Source of the DNA: JACVRM01 sp963839815
GTDB lineage: Bacteria; Actinomycetota; Thermoleophilia; Gaiellales; Gaiellaceae
Reading direction: 5' to 3'
DNA length: 64,000 nt
Assembly: GCA_963839815.1 (NCBI GenBank)
Contig: CAWIWF010000001.1
Span: 1-64,000 of the forward strand
Below the pieces are notes generated by a model that had not been told where the DNA came from, did no database searches, and worked only from the letters and a program-made list of their open reading frames with translations. Both the position numbers and the translations under genes were made by a program. This document shows positions 19,003 to 27,565 of the stretch, in pieces (position 1 is the first letter of the stretch; every line of letters starts with the position of its first letter).

Positions 19003-20274
19003 GCGGGGCTCGAGCATGTCGGCGATCTGGCCCAGCGCGGCGAGCGCCTGCTGTCGCTCGGCGGCCACCCGGTGGAACAGCTCCTCCCTGCACGACGGAA
19101 GCGCAGCGGCGAAACGGTCGAACGCGGCGGTGAGACCTGCCGGGTCGAGACCTCGGATCGGCTGGACGTGGTCGGCAAGCCCGAGTCTCGCGAAGAGCTC
19201 GTCCGTCTTGAACTCGTACGCGATCGGGAGGACGGGGACGCCGGCCGCGAGCGCGAGGATCGCGAAGTGCAGACGCGTTGCCACGACGGCATCGAAGTCG
19301 GCAACGAGGTCTCGCAGCTCGGAGGGCGCATGCCAGCGGCTGTCGAGCTCGACGCGATCGGTCACGTCCTGAGGCAGGACGTCGACAACGGCCCTGGCGA
19401 CGGCCGAGTCGTCGGTGACGTACTCCGGGACGCCCTGGCAGGTGGAGAGGAAGACCACCGAGGCGTCGTAACGCCGGACGAGGTGCGTGGTGAGAGCAGC
19501 CATGGCCTCCACGTACCGCGCCCGCTCCGCCGGCCCTCCCCACTCCCGCACGGAGATCGCGATCCGCGGGTGTCCAGGCACCGACTCGCTACCCGCCGCG
19601 GCGAGCCGTTCCGAGCTCGCGAGCGCGAAGGCGCTGTCCGCGGTCGTGATCGCGTCCGGGACGCCGAGCTCGAGCAGGTGTCGTCTCGACCGCTCGTCCC
19701 GGACGAACACGGTCGCGCGCGAGAGGATCCGGCGCAGCTCCCGTCGCGTGCCGGCCCGCCTGAACGGGCCGAGCGACTGAGGGCCGAGCACGAGCCGGCG
19801 CCCGAGTAGCAGGCACAACCGGAAGTCGAACAGGTGAGGGGCGAGCCGGTAGCGCTCGACGAGGTACGTGCCTCCCTTGCTGACGACGAGGTCCGCACGT
19901 GCGTACTCGGTCAGGAACGCGAGCTCGGAGCGACGGAGCAGCGGCCGTGCGAGCGCCCCCGCCCCCCGCCCGATCAGGAAGGCGGCGACCGAGGCCCTCC
20001 CGACGGCGAACGCCGAGCGGACGAGACGCCAGGCCCGCGGCCCTCCCCGCCGGCAGAAGACGTGCCAGGGCCAGGGCAGCACACGGAGTTGCGGGAAGAG
20101 CCGGGCGGCCACCTCCGGCTGCTGATCGAACACGGTGACCTCGACGGGGCGAGCGAGGAGCCGTTGCAGTGTCTCGATCGTCGCCTCGACGATGGCAGCG
20201 TCGCCGCCGTTCAGCAGGACGCAGTTCGTGATGTGGACGCGAAGCGGTGCGTCCGATCGCCCGGCCTGTGCCAT
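18976..20274 (-). CDS. polysaccharide pyruvyl transferase family protein
   Basis: The 432-residue protein matches the CsaB/WcaK family, which moves pyruvate from phosphoenolpyruvate to a sugar as a ketal. Visible family features are VHITNCVLLNGGDAAIVEAT, a central LVVSKGGTYLVERYRLAPHL, LGPQSLGPFRR, VFVRDERSRRHLLELG and the C-terminal VVATRLHFAILALAAGVPVL. The last residues (RQGLPPTGD) and the stop codon are encoded by a palindromic repeat, so the C-terminus has been redefined by the repeat. It precedes, in the same direction, nothing else; upstream come a methyltransferase and a flippase, 2 and 4 bases apart. Confidence 0.85.
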   Translation of the reverse strand: MAQAGRSDAPLRVHITNCVLLNGGDAAIVEATIETLQRLLARPVEVTVFDQQPEVAARLFPQLRVLPWPWHVFCRRGGPRAWRLVRSAFAVGRASVAAFLIGRGAGALARPLLRRSELAFLTEYARADLVVSKGGTYLVERYRLAPHLFDFRLCLLLGRRLVLGPQSLGPFRRAGTRRELRRILSRATVFVRDERSRRHLLELGVPDAITTADSAFALASSERLAAAGSESVPGHPRIAISVREWGGPAERARYVEAMAALTTHLVRRYDASVVFLSTCQGVPEYVTDDSAVARAVVDVLPQDVTDRVELDSRWHAPSELRDLVADFDAVVATRLHFAILALAAGVPVLPIAYEFKTDELFARLGLADHVQPIRGLDPAGLTAAFDRFAAALPSCREELFHRVAAERQQALAALGQIADMLEPRQGLPPTGD

Positions 20275-20276
20275 CG

Positions 20277-20984
20277 CTAGCGGCGCCGGAGCACGAGACT
20301 CGTCGCGTCGTCGGGCGGTCGCGACCCCATCACGTCGCGCGCGATCTCGATGTCGGGAGCCGCCGCGAGGAACTCGTCGACGGCCGCTCGCGCGCCGTCG
20401 AAGCTGTGGTAGTCGTCACAGAGGACGTAGCCGCCAGGTGCGAGCCATGGATAGATGCGCTCGAGGCACGTGCTCACGGGCTCGTACCAGTCGCAGTCGA
20501 GGTGCGCGAACGCGATCGGCGCGGCCGGCCGGAGCGTGTCAGCAAAGGCCCCACGGTGCAGCGTCGCGTGCCCGTGGACGCCGAACTCGCTCAGCACGGC
20601 GCGCACGCGACCTTCGAGATCGGGCAGGTAGCCGTAGTACACGTCCCCTCCGATGCCGGCCGACTCGCCGGCCGCGATCGTGGCATAGCGTTCCCTCGCC
20701 TTCGTCCCGTCCTTCGGGCTCGACGGCGCCGGGATCGTCGAGAACACGTCGTAGCCGTGGAAGGCGCGGCCTGCGGGCAGGCGGCTGCAGATGACGACGG
20801 CGGAGCCGCCGAGCGCCACGCCGCACTCGAGGAAGTCACCCTGGACGGCGCCGGCTCGGTCGACCGCGTCCTCGAGCTGGCGCAGGCTCCGCCACGAGAG
20901 ATAGGTCAGGTTGCGCCGCCGGACTGCTCTCGCCGTCGCAGAGACGGCGAGCACGTCCCGAACCCGGCGCAGCCTCCCGATCAC
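20277..20984 (-). CDS. TylF/MycF-like O-methyltransferase
   Basis: The 235-residue protein shows QGDFLECGVALGGSAVVICS (SAM-binding), FHGYDVFSTIP, AHLDCDWYEPVSTCLERIYP and GGYVLCDDYHSFDGARAAVD. These are the hallmark metal- and substrate-binding segments of macrocin O-methyltransferase-type enzymes, which methylate sugar hydroxyls. In this locus it probably methylates the repeat unit or its terminus. It overlaps the upstream flippase gene by four bases and ends two bases before the pyruvyl transferase gene. Confidence 0.85.
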   Translation of the reverse strand: MIGRLRRVRDVLAVSATARAVRRRNLTYLSWRSLRQLEDAVDRAGAVQGDFLECGVALGGSAVVICSRLPAGRAFHGYDVFSTIPAPSSPKDGTKARERYATIAAGESAGIGGDVYYGYLPDLEGRVRAVLSEFGVHGHATLHRGAFADTLRPAAPIAFAHLDCDWYEPVSTCLERIYPWLAPGGYVLCDDYHSFDGARAAVDEFLAAAPDIEIARDVMGSRPPDDATSLVLRRR

Positions 20985-22495
20985 GCGACCGCCTCCGCGG
21001 GGCGCCGCAGCACGTACGTCGCGAAGAGTGACCTCGCCTCCAGCCAGGCATCAATCCTGAACGTCGCGACCACCGCCAGGTAGACGAGCCCGCCAAGCGT
21101 GACGGCCAGCAGCAGGCGGAGCGCCGCGAGCGCGTCGCCAGCCACCCAGTCGGCGGCAAGGAGCGGAGCGGCGACGGCGGCCGACGCGAGCGCGACGCCG
21201 CCGAGCGTCCGGGCGACCTGGCCGAGCCCGAGCTCGATCAGCCGGCCGGGGATGGCGAGCGCGGGGGCCGCGAGCAGGACGGTGCGCACCGCATACGCGG
21301 CAGCGACACCCACGGCGCCCCACTGCACGCCGATCGCGACCGCCACGATCGTGACGGCAGCGTTCGCGAGACCCCACCGGAGCATCCAGTCCGTTCGCCC
21401 GCGCGCCTGGTACAGCCAGCCCGCCGTCGCCGTCACGGACTGGATCGCGCCGACGACGCAGAGGATGCGCAGGATCGTGATCGCCCCGGTCCACTGATCG
21501 CCGAGCACCGTCAGGACGAGCGGCTCGGCCGCGACGAAGATGATCACCATCAGAGGGAAGGTGACGAAGGCGATCAGCCCGATCGCCTTGAGATACGCCG
21601 CCCGGATGCGCTCGGTCGAGTCGCCCAGCCTCGAGAGCGCCGGGAACATGACCCGGCCGCTCACCCAGGTGACCTGGCTGAGCGGCAGCAGCATCAGCTG
21701 GTAGGCCCGCGAGTACAGGCCGAGCGGACCTGCTCCGACGAAGGCGCCGACGGCGAGCTGGTCGACCGAGCGGATCCAGTAGTTGGTCGCGTTGAAGCCG
21801 GCGAGATTGCCGCCGTAGGCGAGCAGCTCACGTGCGGCTCCGCGGTCGAGACCCGACCGCGGACGCCAGCCGCTCGTCAGCCAGAGGACGAGCGAGCGCA
21901 TGCCCGCCTGGGTGACGGACTGGACGACGAGGCTCCAGACGCCGAGACCCGCGACGGCCGCGACGATCGCCGCGGCAAACGAGACGACGACCGCCCCGCT
22001 CTCGACGACGGCGAGCCGGCGAAACTCCATGCGCCGCTCGGCGAGCCCGATCTGAACGGCGCCGAGCGCCGCCAGCGGAAAGCTCACCGCGAGCACCAGC
22101 GTGATCCCGACGAGGCGCGGCTCGTCGTACAGCGCCGCGAGCGCCGGCGAGAGCGCGGCCAGGACCGCCGCCAGGATCAGGGCAGTGGCGACGTTGACCC
22201 AGAACGCGGTCGAGAGGTGCCGCTCCTGGAGCTCGCGCCGCTGGACGATCGCCGCGGTGAGGCCGAGGTCGACGAAGACCGCGGCGAACCCGGTGAAGAC
22301 GAGCGTCATGGCGAGCAGCCCGAAGTCGCGCGGCGTCAGCAGGCGCGCGAGCACGGCGATCGCAGCCACCGCAGCCGCGTGCTGGAGGAGCCGCCCGCCC
22401 GCGACCCAGGCCAGTCCGCGCATGGTGCGATCCGTGAGGCTGGGTCCTGCCTCAGCGTCCGTCGGAGCGCGGCCACTCGACTGATACACAGTCAT
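20981..22495 (-). CDS. Wzx-type polysaccharide flippase (MOP superfamily)
   Basis: The 504-residue protein is hydrophobic throughout, with about 12-14 membrane segments. The N-terminus has GLAWVAGGRLLQHAAAVAAI and ARLLTPRDFGLLAMTLVFTG, the latter being the typical LxPxxFG motif of lipid-linked oligosaccharide flippases. It would move the undecaprenyl-linked repeat unit across the membrane for the polymerase. It is the first gene of a three-gene minus-strand operon with the methyltransferase and pyruvyl transferase. The start at ATG 22495 fits the family's N-terminus. Confidence 0.9.
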   Translation of the reverse strand: MTVYQSSGRAPTDAEAGPSLTDRTMRGLAWVAGGRLLQHAAAVAAIAVLARLLTPRDFGLLAMTLVFTGFAAVFVDLGLTAAIVQRRELQERHLSTAFWVNVATALILAAVLAALSPALAALYDEPRLVGITLVLAVSFPLAALGAVQIGLAERRMEFRRLAVVESGAVVVSFAAAIVAAVAGLGVWSLVVQSVTQAGMRSLVLWLTSGWRPRSGLDRGAARELLAYGGNLAGFNATNYWIRSVDQLAVGAFVGAGPLGLYSRAYQLMLLPLSQVTWVSGRVMFPALSRLGDSTERIRAAYLKAIGLIAFVTFPLMVIIFVAAEPLVLTVLGDQWTGAITILRILCVVGAIQSVTATAGWLYQARGRTDWMLRWGLANAAVTIVAVAIGVQWGAVGVAAAYAVRTVLLAAPALAIPGRLIELGLGQVARTLGGVALASAAVAAPLLAADWVAGDALAALRLLLAVTLGGLVYLAVVATFRIDAWLEARSLFATYVLRRPAEAVA

Positions 22496-22668
22496 GCCTC
22501 ATCATGGACGGCTGCACCCATCATCACGCAGCGAGGCCGGCTCGGCGTCTCGGGTGAGCAAAGTTCCCCACTGGCGCCCACCCCACGCGTCCCATACGCT
22601 GAGGGCACCGGCGGGTGAGAGAAAGACGTCGTCTGCATGGACACTACGGGGAAGGGCTGTCGTCGAGA

Positions 22669-22932
22669 ATGAACGTACTGCGACTGCGTAAAGACGCCGC
22701 TGCTTGGCGCGAGGTCGACGGCGAGGTCTTGATCCTTGGGCTGGACTCGTCGACCTACTTCAGCACCAACTCGTCCGGCAGCATCCTCTGGAAGCGACTG
22801 GCTGATGGCGCAACCCGCGACGAGCTCGTCGAGTCGTTGCTCGCGACGTTCGACGTGGACGAGGAGCGCGCCGTCGCCGACGTGGACGCCTTCATCGGCC
22901 GCCTCACGGCCTCTGATCTGCTGGAGAGTTAG
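22669..22932 (+). CDS. PqqD-family RiPP recognition protein (lasso B1-like)
   Basis: The 87-residue protein has the winged-helix RRE pattern: REVDGEVLILGLDSSTYFST, NSSGSILWKRLADGATRDEL and DVDAFIGRLTASDLLE. PqqD-like proteins bind the leader of a RiPP precursor and present it to the modifying enzymes. ATG 22669 is chosen because the family begins here; an in-frame start at 22615 would add 18 unlikely residues. It opens a four-gene plus-strand operon with exporter, peptidase and synthetase genes. The matching precursor is encoded at 27364. Confidence 0.88.
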   Translation: MNVLRLRKDAAAWREVDGEVLILGLDSSTYFSTNSSGSILWKRLADGATRDELVESLLATFDVDEERAVADVDAFIGRLTASDLLES

Positions 22933-22934
22933 CG

Positions 22935-24843
22935 GTGGCACCGCCGCCGATCGCCGAAACAGGGCGGCGCACGGCTCCGAGCAGCGATCGGCCTCCGTTC
23001 ACCGTCTTCGACCTGCAGGCGCCGGTCAATCGTCGCCGCGCCCTACGCCGCGTTCCGCGGCTCACCGTCGACGCCCTTCGCATGCTCATGGACGCGACCC
23101 GCCGGCATGTGTTCACCACGGTCGGTCTGCAGGTCGCCGCCGGGTTCGGAGCGGCGGCTCAGCTGCTCGTCGCGCGGGAAATCCTCAACGACTTCGTCGC
23201 GATCGACGAGGGAGCGTCGGCGTCAGCCGTACAGACGGACTTCGCTCTGCTCGTGGGGATTCTCTTGGTCATGGGCATCATCACCTCGCTCGTCGCCCAC
23301 CAGCAGCAGCTACTCGTGGAGCTGGTGGCGCGAAAGGCCTTTCTACGGATCATCGACGTCGCCACGACGGTCGACCTGGAGACGATGGAAACGCCCGAGT
23401 TCCACGACCAGCTGGAGCGTGCGCGGACGTCGGCGCCACCAAGTCGATGACATGGTGACGAGCCTGACGATGCTCTCCACAGCCCTGATCACGAGCACCG
23501 GCATCGCGCTAGTCATCGCAGTGATCGAACCGGTGCTGCTGCTGTTCGTCGCCGCAGCGGCCGTGCCGCTCTTCCTCGCGACGCTCTATAACAGCCGCGC
23601 TTCGCACGCGTTCCAGTACGCCATGACCCCCGAGAGCCGCGAGCGCTACTACCTCGTCGAGCTGCTGACGGGACGCGAGCCCGCGAAGGAGTTGCGCGCG
23701 CTCGGCTCGGGACCTTTCCTACGGGAGCGATTCTATGAGTTGACGGATGAGCGCCTGCGGCGCTTGCGGGAGTTCTTGCGAGAGCGGCTCCGAGTCGGCA
23801 TCGTCGGTTCGGGAGCGAGCGCCGCCGGTACTGGTCTCGCCTTCGGCGCGCTGGTGTGGCTGCTCGTGAACGCGCGCATCGACGTGGCCGATGCCGTCAT
23901 CGCCGGCGTGGCGATGCAGCAGCTCGCCTCGCGCTTGTCCGCCATGACGGCGAGCATCGGCCGGCTCGTCGAGTCGTCTATGTTCATCGACGACTATCGG
24001 GCGTTCCTCCAGCTCGCCGACGCGCGTCAGCATGCGGCAGCAGTCGCCGCGACGAAGCGACTCCCTCGACCCGTCTCGTTCACCGGTCTCTCCGTCGAGA
24101 CGGTGTCCTTCCGGTACCCGACCGGAGCGTACGACGTACTGGAGAACGTGTCGCTCGAGGTCGCGCCGGGCGAGGTCGTGGCTCTCGTCGGTGAGAACGG
24201 CGCAGGCAAGACAACGCTCGTGAAGCTCATCTGCCAGCTCTACCGGCCGAAATCCGGCCGGATCCTCTGGAGCGGCGTGGACGCGGCGCTACTCGACCCC
24301 AGTGACATCCGGGACGACATGACCGTTCTCTTCCAGGATTACATCAAGTACCACCTGCCGGTTCGCGACAACATCGCGCTCGGGCGGGCGGAACGGCGGG
24401 GCTCAAGGGAGCACGTTGTCGAGGCCGCGCGTAGCGCCGGCGCGGACGCATTCGTCGAGCGGCTCACCGACGGTTACGACACGAGGCTCGGGCTCGAGTT
24501 CTACGGCGGTCGCGAGCTGTCCGTCGGACAGTGGCAGCGGCTGGCACTCGCACGCGCCTTCTTCCGTGGCGGCGACTTCGTCATCCTCGACGAGCCGACC
24601 GCATCGCTCGATCCCCGCGCAGAGCGCGACCTGTTCGCACAGATCGGACAGCTCTGGGCGGGGCGCTCGGTGCTCCTGATCTCCCACCGCTTCTCGAGCG
24701 TCCGCGCAGCCGATCGCATCTACGTGCTCGAGCACGGCCAGGTGACCGAAGCCGGCTCCCACGCGGAGCTGATGGCGCTCGACGGCCATTACGCGGAGCT
24801 CTTCAACCTGCAGGCGACCGCCTACCTCGGGGAGCACGCGTGA
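22935..24843 (+). CDS. ABC exporter (permease-ATPase) of the RiPP cluster, one frameshift
   Basis: The protein has an N-terminal six-helix export domain (GLQVAAGFGAAAQLLVAREI, FALLVGILLVMGIITSLVA) and a C-terminal ATPase. The ATPase has Walker A GENGAGKTTL, the signature LSVGQWQRLALARA, Walker B FVILDEPTAS and the H-loop SHRFSS. One indel near 23440 splits the frame; the joined length is about 635 residues. No C39 peptidase domain is present, consistent with leader removal by the separate B2-like protein. It should export the mature peptide and so give the producer immunity. It starts 3 bases after the PqqD gene. Confidence 0.85.
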
Positions 24844-25280
24844 GCGGCGCGTTCCGCCGGGGAAGGGGGGCTGCACGGCGCAGGCGGAAGACCGATCGTC
24901 TGCGGCGCGGGGCGCGAAAGCTCCGTCGGCTCGATCTAGCCACCCTCCGGGCGGCTTGGTGGGCAGCGCGCGCGGTGATTCGCACGCGCCGGCAATTGGC
25001 CGTGCACGAGGTCGGGGGTGTTCGTGTGCTACCGCCGCCGCAGTTGCCCACATCCGCCGAGCGAGGCGTCCACGTTGTCCTCCGGCGGATTCCGAACACC
25101 TGCCTTGAGCGTGCGCTCGTTCTGCAGCAGTGGCAACTGTCCCAGGGAGTCGAGCGCGAGATCGTGGTCGGAGTCACGGGTGCAGCCGACTTCCGCGCAC
25201 ATGCGTGGCTCGACGGGGAGCCCGTCGCCCCTGCCTACCACGAGCTGATGCGTCTTCCGGCTCGTCGGCCGTGCGCGTGA
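24840..25280 (+). CDS. lasso B2-type transglutaminase-like leader peptidase
   Basis: GTG 24840 overlaps the exporter stop (GTGA). The 146-residue protein has the catalytic Cys in RIPNTCLERALVLQQW and His in DFRAHAWLDGEPV, with a following Asp, the Cys-His-Asp triad of B2-type proteases. These remove the leader after a conserved Thr at position -2. The N-terminal ~35 residues are very Arg-rich and non-conserved. It is coupled to the downstream synthetase gene by another GTGA overlap. Confidence 0.88.
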   Translation: MSGAFRRGRGAARRRRKTDRLRRGARKLRRLDLATLRAAWWAARAVIRTRRQLAVHEVGGVRVLPPPQLPTSAERGVHVVLRRIPNTCLERALVLQQWQLSQGVEREIVVGVTGAADFRAHAWLDGEPVAPAYHELMRLPARRPCA

Positions 25281-26487
25281 ACGAGTTGACGCCGCTCGAG
25301 CGCGCGACAGGCGTAGTCCTCGGCGTCGATGCCGACGCGCCATACCCGCCGCGGCTGCCAAAGCGAACGACCCCCATCGCCGCGCTTCGTCATGCGGTCA
25401 CCGACGCGCTCCGGCACCCGCCTGCGTACGTGATGTTCTCCGGCGGGCGCGATAGCTCTGCTGTGCTGGCGCTCGCGCTTGACGTGGCTCGACGCGAAGG
25501 ACTACCGCTCCCGGTGCCAGTCACCTACCGCTACGTGGATGCCGATGACGCCGACGAGTCCGCCTGGCAGGAGCTCGTCGTCTCGCACGTGCGGCCGGAC
25601 GACTGGGTCAAGGTGGTGATCGACGACGAGCTCGAGATCCTCGGCCCGATTAGCACAGAGGCGCTCGTTCGCCATGGGCTCGTCTACCCGATGGCACCCC
25701 ATGCCCTCGTCCCGGCGCTCGAGCTCGCTCGCGGCGGCTCCCTGATGACGGGGACAGGCGGCGATGAGCTCTTCTTCCGCGCGGCGCGACTCAACGACGT
25801 CGTGGCTCGGCGGCGGCGGCCTCGGCCTCGAGACCTCGTCCGCTTCGCGATGCTGGCCGCCCCCCGGCCAGTCCGGCGATGGCGGCAGCGTGGAACGGAA
25901 CCTGCGTTCATCGACTGGCTGACGCCCTCCGGACGCGAGCTCTTCCGCGAGGCGTGGGCCGATGTCTCCTCGCGTGGATCAACGCACTGGGGGCGCGGCG
26001 TCGTCGACGTCTGGCGGCTCCGCAGCATCCGCATGGGCGCTGCCGCGTTCGAAGTGCTGGCGGACGAGCGGGATGTCCTCCTCATGCAGCCGCTGGCGGA
26101 CGGGCGCTTCGTGCGCGCATCTCTCGCACGGCCGGCTTCGGGGGCTTCGCCGACAGGTCACACGTCATGCACACGCTCTTCGCCGATCTGCTTCCCGACG
26201 ACATCCTTGTGCGACGGACGAAGGCCACGTTCAGCTCCCCGTACTGGCGTAAGCGAACACGGGCATTCGCCAGCTCGTGGGACGGCACGGGCGTTGACCC
26301 GACGCTCGTGGACGTCGACGTGCTTCGACGCTACTGGGCACGCGACCGATCACCGCCGGCACCGACGTTCGTGGTGCTCAAAGCGGTTTGGCTGGCCGCG
26401 AACGGGGAGACTGCCCTGTCAACCGAGGTCGGCGAGGAGGCGCGCGCCGCTCTCGCCCAAATTCTCCCAGCGGCGGCTGCGACGTAG
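25277..26487 (+). CDS. asparagine-synthetase-like enzyme (lasso C-like), lacking the N-terminal Ntn domain, one frameshift
   Basis: The PP-loop SGGRDSSAVLALALDVARR is at about residue 57, and TGTGGDELFFRAARL and SHVMHTLFADLLPDDILVRR (after a frame change near 26130) follow, as in AsnB synthetase domains. Lasso cyclases use this fold to adenylate an Asp/Glu side chain and form the macrolactam. Normal cyclases are near 600 residues with an N-terminal glutaminase-like domain; this one is about 403 residues and starts directly at the synthetase domain. It could still activate a carboxylate, but whether it makes a lasso ring is open. It overlaps the convergent kinase gene by 69 bases. Confidence 0.8.
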
Positions 26488-27243
26488 GACGACCGCCGGC
26501 CTGGCGGCGAGCTCGAGGAACTTCAGGTCGTCAGTCGCCGTTGTGTGGAGCATCCGGTGGCCAATCAGACGCCTCAGCCGCTCGTCCGAGCGGAGGGCGG
26601 CAATCTCGATCGCCCCCGTAGTCCATTCGAGGAAGACCCATCCCAGTAGCGGAAGCTCGGCCTGGCACGGTTGAAGCCCTATTCGCCAACGCTCACGATC
26701 GCCTACGACGCCGAGCGGCTCGCCTGCTCCGAGATGGAGTGCCGCATCCGCACGCAAGTCGATGGATCGCGGGCCGGCGAACGCAAGACCGCCATCGACA
26801 ATCAGCGCATCGTCTGTGAAAACGTCGTACCCCGCGGAGGCGAGCCAGCCGAGGAGCGAGCTCTTGCCGCCTCCCTTGGCAGCGAGCACGCCCCAAGCAC
26901 CGCCGCTGACCGCGACTGCGCCGGCGTGAAAGCTTTCGCGGCCGAGCCACCACGCGGCAACAGCGGCGGCAGGGGCAAGATACGGGTGGATCAGAGCGGT
27001 GGGCGTAAGCCGGGCTGCGGTCGAATACACCGCGTGTAGCGGCTCACGGTCGAGCCCGACGTACCCCTCGCCGAGCAGCGGAATGGTGGCATGCTCCTCC
27101 GTGACCGCAAGTCGCGGAGTCCCTCTGCCAATGCGCTGTGAGATGCGCATTCTCGCCCAAGACGAAGGCGCATCAAGGAGCATTGGCTCGGCGCCCTCGA
27201 CCCCATCGATCCCGAATCCATAAGCGCCGCGCACGCGGCCCAC
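26419..27243 (-). CDS. HPr-kinase-like protein of the RiPP cluster
   Basis: The 274-residue protein has a P-loop in GVLAAKGGGKSSLLGWLASA and the following acidic pair in YDVFTDDALIV, as in HPr kinase/phosphorylase. Relatives in lasso clusters (paeninodin type) phosphorylate a Ser of the peptide, usually the C-terminal one. The precursor here ends in Asp, but has Ser at core positions 8, 9 and 22. It is read divergently from the precursor gene, with a 120-base shared control region, and its 3' end overlaps the synthetase gene on the other strand by 69 bases. A regulatory rather than tailoring role is also possible. Confidence 0.75.
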   Translation of the reverse strand: MGRVRGAYGFGIDGVEGAEPMLLDAPSSWARMRISQRIGRGTPRLAVTEEHATIPLLGEGYVGLDREPLHAVYSTAARLTPTALIHPYLAPAAAVAAWWLGRESFHAGAVAVSGGAWGVLAAKGGGKSSLLGWLASAGYDVFTDDALIVDGGLAFAGPRSIDLRADAALHLGAGEPLGVVGDRERWRIGLQPCQAELPLLGWVFLEWTTGAIEIAALRSDERLRRLIGHRMLHTTATDDLKFLELAARPAVVLRRSRRWENLGESGARLLADLG

Positions 27244-27283
27244 GCTAGCCTGACGACGGAAGTCGAGTCCCCATAGCCGGGCG

Positions 27284-27313
27284 TTGTTCGCTGCGGTCTC
27301 GACCTGTTACCAT
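27284..27313 (+). promoter_or_regulatory. candidate promoter of the RiPP precursor
   Basis: TTGTTC (27284-27289) and TACCAT (27308-27313) are separated by 18 bases, and a TG one base upstream of TACCAT makes an extended -10. Transcription would start near 27320, about 45 bases before the precursor ATG and at the base of a stable hairpin. The pattern fits a sigma70-type promoter dedicated to the precursor. Confidence 0.45.
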
Positions 27314-27316
27314 CAG

Positions 27317-27346
27317 GCGCACAGAACCGCTGCGGCTCTGTTGCGC
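27317..27346 (+). promoter_or_regulatory. stable 5' leader hairpin before the precursor
   Basis: GCGCA and CAGA on the left pair with TCTG and TGCGC on the right, and CCG/CGG closes a CTG loop; one A/C mismatch and one bulged T interrupt about twelve pairs. It ends 18 bases before the ATG and leaves the ribosome-binding site AAGGGGG free. It could stabilise the short precursor mRNA or act as an attenuator; no T-run follows, so it is not a terminator. Confidence 0.45.
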
Positions 27347-27363
27347 ACGAAAAGGGGGTGGAG

Positions 27364-27507
27364 ATGCGCAAGGAATACGAGGCACCGGAGCTTCGCGAGC
27401 TTGGGACGTTCGGCGACTTGACTCAGGGAGCGAACGACAAGATCGGAAGTTCCCCCGACGCGCTCACGCCAGTCCTGAACCTCGACGGGTCGATCGTTCC
27501 GGACTAG
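27364..27507 (+). CDS. lasso-type RiPP precursor peptide, 47 residues
   Basis: The peptide starts MRKEYEAPELRELG and contains the leader motif Y5-x2-P8-x-L10-x3-G14-x5-T20, the exact pattern read by PqqD-type RRE proteins and B2 peptidases. Cutting two residues after T20 is not expected; the family rule (Thr at -2) puts the cut after Q21 and gives a 26-residue core beginning GANDKIGSSPD and ending GSIVPD. Core residues 7-9 are Gly, Ser, Ser, so the usual Asp/Glu ring acceptor is missing; the nearest acids are D4 and D11. AAGGGGG five bases before the ATG is the ribosome-binding site. No matching entry is known to me. Confidence 0.85.
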   Translation: MRKEYEAPELRELGTFGDLTQGANDKIGSSPDALTPVLNLDGSIVPD

Positions 27508-27532
27508 TTGTAGGGTTGCAAGAGCAATGCTG

Positions 27533-27565
27533 AAGGGGACGGCGCAAGCCGTCCCCTTGCTTTTT
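27533..27565 (+). terminator. intrinsic terminator after the precursor
   Basis: A perfect 11-base-pair stem (AAGGGGACGGC with GCCGTCCCCTT) closes a GCAA tetraloop of the GNRA type and is followed by GCTTTTT. It begins 26 bases after the precursor stop, so the precursor makes its own short transcript. The T-run overlaps the stop codon of the convergent methyltransferase gene; the opposite strand has no T-run after the hairpin. Confidence 0.85.
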
